A stretch of DNA of 64,000 nt from positions 62,001-126,000 of the forward strand of contig VGVR01000005.1 of the NCBI GenBank assembly GCA_016873995.1, read 5' to 3'. A model generated the notes under the pieces. The model was given only the letters and a program-made list of their open reading frames with translations. It was not told the DNA's origin and did not search any database. Positions 1 through 8,596 of this stretch are shown here, piece after piece. The position numbers and the translations under genes are program-made. Within the stretch, counting starts at the first letter, position 1; each line of letters opens with the position of its first letter. This DNA comes from Gemmatimonadota bacterium (GTDB lineage: Bacteria; Gemmatimonadota; Gemmatimonadetes; Longimicrobiales; Gaopeijiaceae).

Positions 1-1
1 C

Positions 2-1255
2 ATGGCCTACCGTCCACGTGTCGTCGACCAGGAGCTCGAGCGCCGCCTGGCGGCGATGGGTGCCGTCGTGATCGAGGGACCCCGAGCCTGCGGCAAGACC
101 GCGTCGGCCCGTCAGGTAGCCGCGAGCGAAGTCCTTCTCGACATCGATCCGAATGCTCGGCGCGCTCTGGATGTCGATCCCGCGCTGGTCCTCGACGGAC
201 CCACCCCGCGCCTCATCGACGAATGGCAGGTCGAACCAAGCATCTGGAATCACATACGGCGTGCCATCGACCACCGCGGCGCGCCTGGCCAGTTCATCCT
301 CACCGGCTCGACGGTCCCCGCGGACGACGGCACGCGTCATACTGGTGCCGGTCGGTTGGCGAGGCTCCGCATGCGTCCGATGAGCCTCTACGAGAGCGGC
401 CACGGCACGGGTGACGTGTCACTGGCGCGCATGCTGCGAGGCGATCCCGCGCGGGCGGCCGACCCCGGCATTGCGATCCGGGACCTGGCGGACCGCGTCT
501 GTGTCGGAGGGTGGCCGGGGTTACTGTCTCTCGGGGTCGACGATGCGACGGAGGCTGTGCGCTCCTACCTCGACGAGATCCGACGTGCCGACGTGAGCCG
601 TGTCGACCAAGCGTCCCGGGACCCCATGAAGGTCGGGCGCTTGCTCGCATCGCTCGGGCGGCATGTCGCAACCAGAGCAAGTCTCCCAACACTTGCAGCC
701 GACGTGGGCGGCTCGGACGGGCCACTCGCGGTCACCACGGTCCGCGAGTACCTCACCGCGCTCGAGCGTCTCATGATCGTCGAGGACCAGCCGGCCTGGG
801 GGCCACACCTCAGGTCGCGATCGCGGCTGCAGAAGTCCACCAAGCGCCATTTCGTGGATCCTTCACTCGCGGCAGCCGCCATCGGAGCCACCCCCCAGAG
901 CCTGCTGAGGGACCTCGAGTTGTTCGGCTTGGTCTTCGAGTCGATGGTCATCCGCGACCTCCGAGTCTACGCGCAGGCGATCGATGCGGAAGTCCTCCAG
1001 TACCTCGACAATACCGGGCTCGAGGCCGACGCGATCGTCCGCGTCCGCGACGGGAGTTGGGCGGCATTCGAGGTCAAGCTCGGCCACGGAGAGGTGGACC
1101 GCGCGGCCGCCAACCTCATCAAGTTGCGCGACGACCGCGTCGATACGACGCGAACCGGCGCTCCCCTGCTTCTGGGCGTCATCGTCGCCACCGGGCTGAG
1201 CTACATGCGTGCCGACGGCGTAGCCGTCATCGCGATCGGGGCGTTGGGGCCGTGA
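2..1255 (+). CDS. AAA ATPase with C-terminal DUF4143 domain
   Basis: The 417-residue protein has the layout of the AAA_14/DUF4143 family. A Walker A motif GPRACGKT lies at residues 26-33, a Walker B-like LIDEWQ at 71-76 and a sensor-like FILTGS near 97. The C-terminal half carries the DUF4143 pattern ending in GLEADAIV...FEVKLG, resembling a restriction-endonuclease-like core. Family members are common, often solitary ATPases of unknown physiological role, sometimes proposed as toxin-antitoxin or nucleic-acid-linked. The ATG is the second base of the window, but the length matches full-length relatives, so it is probably complete. It converges on the ETF-QO gene with a 19-base gap. Function beyond ATP binding is not known. 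Confidence 0.85.
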   Translation: MAYRPRVVDQELERRLAAMGAVVIEGPRACGKTASARQVAASEVLLDIDPNARRALDVDPALVLDGPTPRLIDEWQVEPSIWNHIRRAIDHRGAPGQFILTGSTVPADDGTRHTGAGRLARLRMRPMSLYESGHGTGDVSLARMLRGDPARAADPGIAIRDLADRVCVGGWPGLLSLGVDDATEAVRSYLDEIRRADVSRVDQASRDPMKVGRLLASLGRHVATRASLPTLAADVGGSDGPLAVTTVREYLTALERLMIVEDQPAWGPHLRSRSRLQKSTKRHFVDPSLAAAAIGATPQSLLRDLELFGLVFESMVIRDLRVYAQAIDAEVLQYLDNTGLEADAIVRVRDGSWAAFEVKLGHGEVDRAAANLIKLRDDRVDTTRTGAPLLLGVIVATGLSYMRADGVAVIAIGALGP

Positions 1256-1274
1256 GCGTCCTCGCCGGCAACCT

Positions 1275-2957
1275 TCACATCAGCTTGTACGCCGGCCCGC
1301 TCCCACCCTCTCTGGGCGTCCACCTCGGCCCGAGCACGTCGGTCGCCTTGCAGTCCACACAGTTGGGTGCGTTCACACGCAGCCCCCCGCCGGCGTCGCG
1401 CTCGTAGACACCCGCCGGGCAGAGGTGCACGAGCACCTCGACTGCTTCGGCGCTCACGTCTTCCTTGCGGATGAGGTGCGAAAGAATGTCGTCGCGGGTT
1501 TGATTCCCCGACTTGTAGACCGCGTCGACCTTGGAGAACGTCAGCTTGCCGTCGGGCACGAAGGGCTCGCTGTGCTCGCGATCCTCGCTGACCGTCTTGG
1601 GCGCGGCCGCGTCCGCCTCGATGGCGATGCGACCGCCCGGGAACACGCCCTTGGTCAGCGTCATCAGGCCCGCCTTCGCGCCGCCGACCACGAAGCCGCT
1701 CTTGAAGGCCAGGCGCATATTCCGGCGGTCGCGCAGGTCGCGCATGATCACGCTGGCGTCGACGGCGGACGTGTACCCGGCCAGCCCCGCGGCGGACGTA
1801 TCGCCCGACTTCAGCGCGGCGAAGACCTGCCGGGCTGCGTAGATCCCCGAGAGCATGGCGTAGTGGATGCCCTTGAGCGACGACACTTCCACGTACCCTG
1901 CCGCATCGCCGACGACCATCAGGCCGTCGCCGTGCCGACGCTCGGGCACGGAGTAGTAGCCTCCCTCGGGGATGGTTTTCGCGCCCCATTCGACGAGCTC
2001 GCCGCCTTCGAGCCGCTCCCGAAACAGGGGATGGAGCTTCATCCGCTGCAGCGCCTCGTGCACGTCGAAGCGCGCGTCGGCGTAGTCGAGTCCGACGACG
2101 AGGCCGAGCGAGACGAGGTCGTCCGCCATCGGGTACATGAAGCTGCCGCCGAACGCGTCGCCCTGGAGCGGCCATCCCATGGTGTGCACGATGCGGTCGA
2201 GCGGGCGGCGTACGCGCCAGAGCTCCTTCACGCCGAGCGCGTAGATCTGCGGGTTGGCCCCGCTCACGCCCTGCCACTCCAGCCACGCCTGCGTGAGCGG
2301 GCCGCGCGTGCCCTCGGAGAGCACAGTCACGCGGGCGGAGAGGTCCATGGCCGGCTGCGCGTCGGGTTTCGACGGCTGGCCATCCCGCCCGAGCCCGGAC
2401 GGTGTCGTGCGCACGCCCACCACGCGCTGGCCGTCGACGAGCAGCGCGTCCGCGGGGAAGCCGGCGAACACGTTCACGCCGAGCCCCTCGGCTTTCTCAC
2501 CGAGCCAGCGCACAATCTCGCACAGCGAGGCCACCCAGTTGCCGTGGTTCCGCATGGTCGGCGGCGTCGGGATGCGCAGCGCGCGGTTGCGCGTGAGCAT
2601 GTAAACGCTCTCCGCGGTCACCGGGCGACGGAGCGGCAGTTCCTTCGGGCCGAGCTCGGGAAAGAGCTCGCGGAAGCCGGCCGGGTTCACGACCGCGCCG
2701 GACAGCGAGTGGTCGCCGAGCCGAGCTGCCTTCTCCAGCACGCCGATCTCGACGGCGCCGACCACCCCACCGGCCTCGTTGTCCTGCTTCACGAGCCGCG
2801 CGAGCTCGATCGCACCGGAGAGCCCCGCGGGCCCACCGCCGACGAAGACGACGTCCATAGGGACGGCCTCGACGTCCGGCGGGCCGTCGACCAGGAAGCG
2901 GGCGCGCGGCAATGGCGGCTGCTCGTCGAGCGGGCGGAACGCGTCGCGCGGGCTCAT
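1275..2957 (-). CDS. Electron transfer flavoprotein-ubiquinone oxidoreductase
   Basis: This 560-residue protein passes electrons from reduced ETF to the membrane quinone pool. It has an FAD-binding GGGPAG at residues 40-45, the family motif HSLSGAVVNP near 95, and a C-terminal iron-sulfur segment beginning CPAGVYE at residue 513. Family members use four cysteines for a [4Fe-4S] cluster. Here Cys513, Cys533 and Cys536 are present, but the fourth position (539) is Thr and the following segment is shortened before EGGSGPAY. The ATG at 2957 is preferred over an in-frame GTG at 2981 because the family N-terminus begins close to this point. No etfAB genes are in the window. It is divergent from the MoxR-like gene at 3040. 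Confidence 0.92.
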   Translation of the reverse strand: MSPRDAFRPLDEQPPLPRARFLVDGPPDVEAVPMDVVFVGGGPAGLSGAIELARLVKQDNEAGGVVGAVEIGVLEKAARLGDHSLSGAVVNPAGFRELFPELGPKELPLRRPVTAESVYMLTRNRALRIPTPPTMRNHGNWVASLCEIVRWLGEKAEGLGVNVFAGFPADALLVDGQRVVGVRTTPSGLGRDGQPSKPDAQPAMDLSARVTVLSEGTRGPLTQAWLEWQGVSGANPQIYALGVKELWRVRRPLDRIVHTMGWPLQGDAFGGSFMYPMADDLVSLGLVVGLDYADARFDVHEALQRMKLHPLFRERLEGGELVEWGAKTIPEGGYYSVPERRHGDGLMVVGDAAGYVEVSSLKGIHYAMLSGIYAARQVFAALKSGDTSAAGLAGYTSAVDASVIMRDLRDRRNMRLAFKSGFVVGGAKAGLMTLTKGVFPGGRIAIEADAAAPKTVSEDREHSEPFVPDGKLTFSKVDAVYKSGNQTRDDILSHLIRKEDVSAEAVEVLVHLCPAGVYERDAGGGLRVNAPNCVDCKATDVLGPRWTPREGGSGPAYKLM

Positions 2958-3039
2958 GGTCCTTGAGTATCGCCAACTCACGCGCGAGGCTCTACCCTAC
3001 TCGAACTGCGCCGCGAACCACGCCGCCAACGACGACGAC

Positions 3040-4509
3040 ATGAACGACTCACGCCCCACCACGCTCGCCGCGCTCCAGGCCGCCGGATACGAGAGCCGCT
3101 CCGTGAAGGACGAGCTGCGCGCGAACCTCGTCCGCAAACTCCAGTCGGGCGAGGCGCTCTTTCCCGGCGTCCAGGGATACGACGACTCCGTGGTGCCGCA
3201 GATCGTCAACGCGATCCTCGCCCGGCACGACTTCATCCTGCTCGGGCTTCGCGGCCAGGCGAAGAGCCGCATCCTGCGGCAACTGGTCGAGTTCCTCGAC
3301 GACGAGATCCCGATTCTCGCGGGCAGCGAGGTGAACGACGATCCATTCGCGCCCATCTCCAAGTACGGGCGCCAGCTCGTCGAAGAGCGCGGTGGCTCCG
3401 CGCCCATCGAGTGGATCGGACGAGACCGTCGCTACGTGGAGAAGCTGGCCACGCCCGACGTCACCATCGCCGACATGATCGGCGACGTCGACCCGATCAA
3501 GGCCGCGCGCGGCGGACACATCCTCGCCGACGAGCTCACGATCCACTACGGACTCCTGCCGCGCGCGAACCGCGGCATCTTCGCCATCAACGAGCTGCCG
3601 GACTTGGCGGGTAAGATCCAGGTCGGGCTCTTCAATATCCTGCAAGAAGGAGACGTGCAGGTGAAGGGGTACCCGATCCGGCTCGCGCTCGACGTGCTGA
3701 TGGTGTTCACGGCGAACCCCGAGGACTACACCGCGCGCGGCAAGATCATCACGCCGCTCAAGGACCGCATCGGCGCCGAGATCCGCACGCACTATCCTGC
3801 GGATCTCGAGATCGGCATCGACATCACGCGCCAGGAAGCATGGACGGCCCGCCGCGGCACCTGCGTCGAAGTGCCCGACTTCGTCGAGGAGACCGTCGAG
3901 CGGGTCGCGTTCCTGGCCAGAAACGACAAGCGCGTCGACCAGCGGTCGGGCGTGAGTCAACGCATGCCGATCACGCTGCTGGAGACTGTGGTCTCGAATG
4001 CGGAGCGTCGGGCGCTCCGCCACCGCGAGAGCGTCGCTGTACCGCGCATCGCCGACATGTATGCGGCGCTCCCGGCAGTCACGGGGAAGATGGAGCTCGA
4101 GTACGAGGGCGAGCTGCACGGCGCCGACAAGATCGCGCGCGAGCTGATCCAGCAGAGCTGCTCACAGACGTTCGACGTCCGCGCCGGCGGGGCCGACGTC
4201 GAGGACATTGTCGCGTACTTCGAGACGGGGGGCGCGCTGCAGGTCGGAGAGGACGCCGCCGCAGGCGCCTGTGTGCAGGGCTTCGAGACCGTTCCCGGCT
4301 TGCTCGAGCTGGTTGAGAACGTGGGCTTTGCGCCGTCAGCGGCGGGCGACGGCACGCGCGCTGCCGCGTGCGAGCTCGTGCTCGAAGCGCTGGTGGCGCA
4401 GAAGCGCATAAGCCGTACGAGCTCGGGCTACGTGCGCGCGCCGCACCAGGGACCGCCCAAGGGAAAGGGCTACCAGGGCTTCGACCCGGGTGGCGGACTC
4501 AAGCTGTAG
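3040..4509 (+). CDS. MoxR/ChlI-like AAA+ ATPase
   Basis: The 489-residue protein resembles the ATPase subunits related to magnesium chelatase ChlI/BchI and MoxR. It has a Walker A GLRGQAKS at residues 69-76, a Walker B region ending FAINELPDL, and the segment LFNILQEGDVQVKGYPI typical of this clade, followed by VMVFTANPEDY. Such ATPases normally work with a von Willebrand A partner to remodel or insert metal into a client protein. A matching VWA protein is encoded at 12818-14110 rather than next door. The ATG at 3040 is chosen because the conserved region starts just after it; in-frame upstream starts exist back to 2779. No bacteriochlorophyll genes are nearby, so a chelatase role is not claimed. 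A TAG ends the gene. Confidence 0.85.
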   Translation: MNDSRPTTLAALQAAGYESRSVKDELRANLVRKLQSGEALFPGVQGYDDSVVPQIVNAILARHDFILLGLRGQAKSRILRQLVEFLDDEIPILAGSEVNDDPFAPISKYGRQLVEERGGSAPIEWIGRDRRYVEKLATPDVTIADMIGDVDPIKAARGGHILADELTIHYGLLPRANRGIFAINELPDLAGKIQVGLFNILQEGDVQVKGYPIRLALDVLMVFTANPEDYTARGKIITPLKDRIGAEIRTHYPADLEIGIDITRQEAWTARRGTCVEVPDFVEETVERVAFLARNDKRVDQRSGVSQRMPITLLETVVSNAERRALRHRESVAVPRIADMYAALPAVTGKMELEYEGELHGADKIARELIQQSCSQTFDVRAGGADVEDIVAYFETGGALQVGEDAAAGACVQGFETVPGLLELVENVGFAPSAAGDGTRAAACELVLEALVAQKRISRTSSGYVRAPHQGPPKGKGYQGFDPGGGLKL

Positions 4510-4518
4510 AGGCCCCCC

Positions 4519-5079
4519 TTGGAGGCCCCCCAGCTGACCACGGAGAGACTCGTGCTACGCCCGTTCGCTTCGGGCGTCGTCGCGGAACTGCACGCTCTGT
4601 TCACGGACGCGCACGTGCGACGCTGGCTCCTCGACGACGATGTCGTCTCGCGCGCGTGGGTCGAAGGAGAGATCGCGGACAGCGAGGCGCGGTTTTCGCA
4701 AGTCGGATGTGGGCTCTGGTCGGTGAGCGAGCGGTCCGGCACGCCGATCATAGGCTTCGTGGGGTACCGACCTTTCTTCGACCCCCCCGAGCTGCAGCTG
4801 CTCTACGGGCTGCTCCCCGCTTTCTGCGGGCGCGGCTTCGCCACGGAGGCTGCGACAACCGCCGTGGACTACGCCTTCGACGTCCTGCACTTCGACGAGG
4901 TCCGTGCGGCGACCGATACGCCGAACCAGGCTTCCGTAGCGGTGCTCGAGCGTTTGGGCATGAGCGAGCGCCGGCGGACCGCCGAAGGCGGCCACGGCAC
5001 GGTCTTCTTCTCGGTCACGGCGGCCGAATGGCAAGAAAGGCGGTCGCGACCGTTGCCGGTGGGCGGGCCCCGGCGGTAG
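4519..5079 (+). CDS. GNAT family N-acetyltransferase (RimJ/RimL type)
   Basis: The 186-residue protein fits the acetyltransferase_3 pattern. It opens with LTTERLVLRPF, then has a central IIGFVGYR beta-strand segment. The acetyl-CoA-binding loop reads FCGRGFATEA in place of the usual Q/RxxGxG/A, followed by ATDTPNQASVAVLERLGM, the classic C-terminal signature of RimJ/RimL relatives. It probably acetylates a protein N-terminus or small amine with acetyl-CoA, but the substrate cannot be read from sequence. The start is an unusual TTG 9 bases after the stop of the MoxR-like gene, suggesting co-transcription. No upstream ATG is available in frame. Confidence 0.85.
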   Translation: MEAPQLTTERLVLRPFASGVVAELHALFTDAHVRRWLLDDDVVSRAWVEGEIADSEARFSQVGCGLWSVSERSGTPIIGFVGYRPFFDPPELQLLYGLLPAFCGRGFATEAATTAVDYAFDVLHFDEVRAATDTPNQASVAVLERLGMSERRRTAEGGHGTVFFSVTAAEWQERRSRPLPVGGPRR

Positions 5080-5110
5080 CGTGGTGTAGCCCCTCCACGG
5101 TAGAACCTCT

Positions 5111-5581
5111 GTGTCCAATCAGCCCGACAACCTCGAAGTACTCCTGTCCGACTACGAGCGGCGGAAGCAGGACGAGACCCGCCGCATGGTGCAGCGTGCC
5201 TTCAAGCTCGAGAACGCGCGGAAGAAGGGCGCCGAGCACCTCAGGCGCTACGCGCTCCCGCACACCCGCGACGTGTCCGAGCGCCTCCAGGAGGCGGTTC
5301 ACGAAGTCGTCTACCAGGAGTTCCTGGATGCATACCCCCCGAGCGTGCGCCTGCACGTGTATCCGAAGGGCGGGCCCATGGATCTCGAGCGGAAGGAGCG
5401 GAAGACGATCGAGCTGGTCTGGTGGGAGCCGGAGCCGGACCGGCTCTTCGTACGCACCTGGACGCCCGAGGGGCTGGGCGCGACCAAGGACATCGGCTCG
5501 GTGCCAGCGGTCGACATGGACGAGCTGTGGATCCGCGAGCAGCTCCTCACCTTCGTGCGGGACGCCCTGGACCTGAAGTAG
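5111..5581 (+). CDS. Conserved small protein of unknown function, paralogue of the next gene
   Basis: I do not recognise this 156-residue protein. It starts with GTG and has a charged, probably helical N-terminal third rich in Arg/Lys/Glu (LSDYERRKQDETRRMVQRAF), then an alpha/beta-looking domain. The C-terminal half aligns with the next gene: PPSVRLHVYPKGGP matches PPSIRLIFKPWRGP, and EPDRLFVRTW matches EDRIIVRTW, with a shared ending of the type W-(I/L)-x(5)-LxFVxxxL. There is no signal peptide or membrane segment, so it is presumably cytoplasmic. The short spacing after the GNAT gene and before the paralogue suggests one transcription unit. Confidence 0.75.
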   Translation: MSNQPDNLEVLLSDYERRKQDETRRMVQRAFKLENARKKGAEHLRRYALPHTRDVSERLQEAVHEVVYQEFLDAYPPSVRLHVYPKGGPMDLERKERKTIELVWWEPEPDRLFVRTWTPEGLGATKDIGSVPAVDMDELWIREQLLTFVRDALDLK

Positions 5582-5617
5582 GTCTCGAGCGCCCCCGACA
5601 CCAGACTGCGATCCGCC

Positions 5618-6184
5618 GTGGACGATCCTCTCTTCGACCCCTGGGGTGCCGAGCCCGAAGTGTCGCCACCGCCACCCGTCGCGCCGCGGGGTCGCTGGCG
5701 AGCGCCTGAGGGACCGCCGCCGACACCGCCCGCGGCCCGGGTGGAGGCATCGCGCGTGGAGCCGAGGACCGCGCCAGCGGCGGACACGCTGCGTGCAACC
5801 GCTCAACCGCGTGCGCGCCTGGCCGGGGCCCCCGGTTTCGTGCGCACCATGGCCATGCCGCGACTGCATGACTTGGCGCAGCGCCTCCAGCTCGCGCGCC
5901 ACGAAGCGGCTGCCGAGGATCTTCTCGAAGACACTCCGCCTTCCATTCGGTTGATCTTCAAGCCCTGGCGCGGGCCGTGGACCGAGGAGCTTTCGCCCCC
6001 GCGGAGCATGTTGGTGCTCGTGCTCGCGTCGGAGCCCGAGGACCGGATCATCGTGCGGACTTGGCTCGACGGCGAAGCCAACGAGCCGGCGGACGAGACG
6101 AGCATCCCGACGACGAAGGTCTCAGCCGCTTGGCTCGAGTCCGTCGTGCTGGAGTTCGTGGAGCGCGTCCTCGCGCGCGCGTGA
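5618..6184 (+). CDS. Conserved small protein of unknown function, paralogue of the previous gene
   Basis: The 188-residue protein starts with GTG and has a proline- and alanine-rich, probably disordered N-terminus (about residues 1-70), then the domain shared with the preceding gene from PPSIRL near residue 108 to the end. Conserved points are PPS(I/V)RL, GP, EPEDR, VRTW and the terminal helix (VLEFVERVLA). The Pro-rich region replaces the charged helix of the paralogue, so the two have different N-terminal modules on a common core. No known family was recognised. It sits 36 bases after its paralogue and 10 bases before the interrupted secreted protein gene. Confidence 0.7.
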   Translation: MDDPLFDPWGAEPEVSPPPPVAPRGRWRAPEGPPPTPPAARVEASRVEPRTAPAADTLRATAQPRARLAGAPGFVRTMAMPRLHDLAQRLQLARHEAAAEDLLEDTPPSIRLIFKPWRGPWTEELSPPRSMLVLVLASEPEDRIIVRTWLDGEANEPADETSIPTTKVSAAWLESVVLEFVERVLARA

Positions 6185-6194
6185 GATCATTCCC

Positions 6195-6875
6195 GTGAGT
6201 GAGAGCGTCGTGACGGCATGGCGGATGACCGTGTGGGCTTTCGTGTCTGCGGCGGCCCTGGCTGCGGCTCCCGCGAAAACTCTCGCTCAGAACGGCACCA
6301 TCGAGGGCCGCATCACACAGGAGGCGGCACCTCAGCGCAGGAGCGCAAATCGCTACCCGGGGGGAGCGGCTGCCTCGCACGAGATCCAGGCGCTCCCGGC
6401 CGTCGTCTATTTGGTCGGCGCCATGCCGGGCAGCGGCTCGCCGAGCCCCGCGGGCGCCCCCGTCATGGCGCAGCGCGACACCGCGTTCGTACCGTCGGTC
6501 GTGGCGGTGGCGACGCGAGGCTCCGTCACGTTCCCGAACCGCGATCCGTTCTTCCACAACGTCTTCTCGTACTCGAGCGCACAGCGCTTCGATCTCGGAC
6601 GGTACCCTCAGGGAGAATAGAAATCGGTCGCGTTCCCCGAGGCCGGCATCGTCGAGGTCTTCTGCGAGGTGCACGAGTTCATGCGAGGCGCGATCCTCGT
6701 CACCGAGAACCCGTTCCACGCCGTAGTCGCGGCGGACGGCACGTTCCGCATCACGGGCATCCCGCCGGGCGAGCACACGGGCGCTGTCTGGCACCCTGAT
6801 CACGAAGCCGCCGAGCGACGCGTGTCCGTGAGCCCCGGCGGCACGACCCGGGTCGAGGTGGAGCTCAGGCGGTGA
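6195..6875 (+). pseudogene. Secreted plastocyanin-like/carboxypeptidase-regulatory-like protein interrupted by TAG
   Basis: The frame starts at GTG 6195 with a signal peptide (hydrophobic FVSAAALAAAPAKTLAQ). A cupredoxin-like region follows: ATRGSVTFPNRDPFFHNVFSYS, then after the stop FCEVHEFM. His in FHN, Cys in FCE, His in VHE and Met in FM are the usual type 1 copper ligands. The C-terminal part (GTFRITGIPPGEHTGAVWHP) is a CNA-B/carboxypeptidase-regulatory-like fold. A TAG at 6618-6620 (codon 142) cuts the frame, yet reading continues cleanly to TGA at 6873. Relatives have Ser at that point (GESRSV-type motif), one base away from TAG. It overlaps the cyclase gene by GTGA. It is either a recent nonsense mutation or a sequence error. 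Confidence 0.75.
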
Positions 6876-8587
6876 GGTGGCTCCGGGAGAGCTTCGGCGC
6901 CAAGCTGCTCGCGGCTCTCCTCGGCACAGTGGGTCTCCTGCTCGTCGTCACGTACGTGGTCGTACGCAGGGAAACGTCGACCCAGGTGGCGATCGTGGTC
7001 GACCGAACCAACCGCAGCGCTGACGCGCTCTTCGAGCAACTGAACGAGCTCCAGCGCCAGCAGGCGGCGCGCCTCGCGCGACCGTTCACCGAGAGCGTGC
7101 GCGCAGTAGCGCTGCTCAGGGCCAGCCTCGAAGCCGAGGACTACGACTGTCTGGCCGACCAGGTGGACTAGGAGGTTCAGCTCGCCGGCCAGGACGACGT
7201 CCTCCTCGTGTTCACGGACGCCGACGGTCGGCCCGTCCTGTCTCTCGCCGGCGGCGTGCGGGTGATCGGCGAGGATCCTGCCGAGATCGCCCAGCTCGCC
7301 GAGCGGCTGCTCGCGGGCGAAGAAGAGGTGACGGCCTAGCGCCTCGTCGACGGTCGACTCTACAACGTCACGTCTCTCCATGTCGACCTGGCCGGGCGCC
7401 CTGTCGGAACCATCACGTTCGGGCTCCCGATCCAAGCAGCCGACGTAGAGCGGATTGGCGGGATCGGCGGTTTCGAGGCGTGCCTGCAGGTGGACGGCCG
7501 CTGCGCGGTCGGTACGCCCGGAGTGGACGGCGAGCTCGGCGCGCTCATGGGGGCCCTTGTCGAGCAGGCCGAGGCCAGGCGCGTGACCCTCGGCGACCGC
7601 GCGTGGTCGATCAGCGGGGAGTTGCTCGACCCGACCGACCCGCGCGCGTGGCGGCGCATCGTCGCGGTGCCCTTGGATGAAGTTCTCGCCCCGTTCGATC
7701 GCATCCAACGGGCGCTCCTCCTGGGCGGCGGTGGCGCGTTGCTGCTTTCGGCGCTTCTGGGTGCCGCGCTCAGCCGCAGCCTCACCAGCCCTGTGCGCGC
7801 GCTCGTTACCGCGACGGCGCGCGTGGCACAGGGCGACTACGGCGCCGAGGTGAAGGTGGCTTCGCGCGACGAGATGGGTACGCTCGCGGACGCATTCAAC
7901 GACATGACGCGTGGTCTGCTGCTTCGCGAACGGTATCGCTCGGTGCTCAACAAGGTCGTGTCGCAGGATGTTGCCGCCGAGCTGCTCAAGGGAGACGTCG
8001 AGCTGGGCGGCGAGAATCGCCTCGTGTCGATCCTCTTCGCGGACATCCGGGGGTTCACGGCGCTCACCGAAGGCATGGAACCCCAGCGCGTGATCGGACT
8101 GCTCAACGAGTGCATGGAGTGCCTGAGCCGCGCGATCGACTCCGAGGGCGGAGTAGTCGACAAGTTCATCGGCGACGAGGTGATGGCCGTCTTCGGGGCG
8201 CCGGTGACCCAGGAGGACCACGCGCGGCGCGCGGTCGAGGCGGCACTCCGGATGCGCGCGGGCATGGCGCAGCTGAACGAGTCGCGCCGAGCGCGCGGCG
8301 ATCGGCCGCTCGGCATCGGCGTCGGCATCAACAGCGGCGTGGCCGTGGCCGGGAACATGGGCTCCACGAACAGGCTCAACTACACCGTCGTGGGTGACGC
8401 GGTCAACCTCGCGTCCCGTCTCGCCGGGCAGGCGCGGGCAGGAGAGATCCTGATCAGCGAGGGAACGCTCGCGCTCGCGGGTGACGGCGTTCGGGCGCCG
8501 CTCCTCGGGGGTCGCGCGCTGAAGGGATTTTCTGCGGAGGTTCCGGTGTACGCGGTGGAACACGCAGAGCCCAGGCGCGCCGACTAG
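6872..8587 (+). pseudogene. Class III adenylate/guanylate cyclase receptor with two in-frame TAGs
   Basis: The reading frame runs 572 codons: one N-terminal membrane segment (about 12-31), an extracytoplasmic sensor region (about 32-275, Cache-like LLVFTDADGRPVLS), a second membrane helix (about 278-302), HAMP linker (about 300-350), and a class III cyclase domain. Metal-binding Asp residues lie in FADIRGFT (near 389) and FIGDEVMAVFG, and the NLASRLAGQ segment carries the transition-state Asn/Arg. TAG codons at 7169-7171 (codon 100) and 7337-7339 (codon 156) interrupt the sensor domain, with no frame change. The GTG start overlaps the previous gene. The 3' part from 7490 could still be translated as a membrane-bound cyclase lacking its sensor. 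Confidence 0.8.
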
Positions 8588-8596
8588 TCACCTGCC

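Noticed and set aside
1425-2966. 513-codon open frame on the plus strand opposite ETF-QO
   Set aside because: It is the antisense of a well-conserved gene, has an Arg/His/Ala-rich composition typical of shadow frames in high-GC DNA, and shows no family motif.
3040-4509. Magnesium chelatase of bacteriochlorophyll synthesis
   Set aside because: The ATPase and VWA proteins are related to ChlI/ChlD, but there are no bch, puf or puh genes in the window and the sequences fit the wider MoxR-type group.
6195-8587. Genome-wide recoding of TAG as a sense codon
   Set aside because: TAG ends several clearly complete genes in the window (4509, 5079, 5581, 8587, 9121, 10955) and readthrough there would run into neighbouring genes. 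Internal TAGs are few and all one base from GAG or TCG, so mutation or error is simpler.
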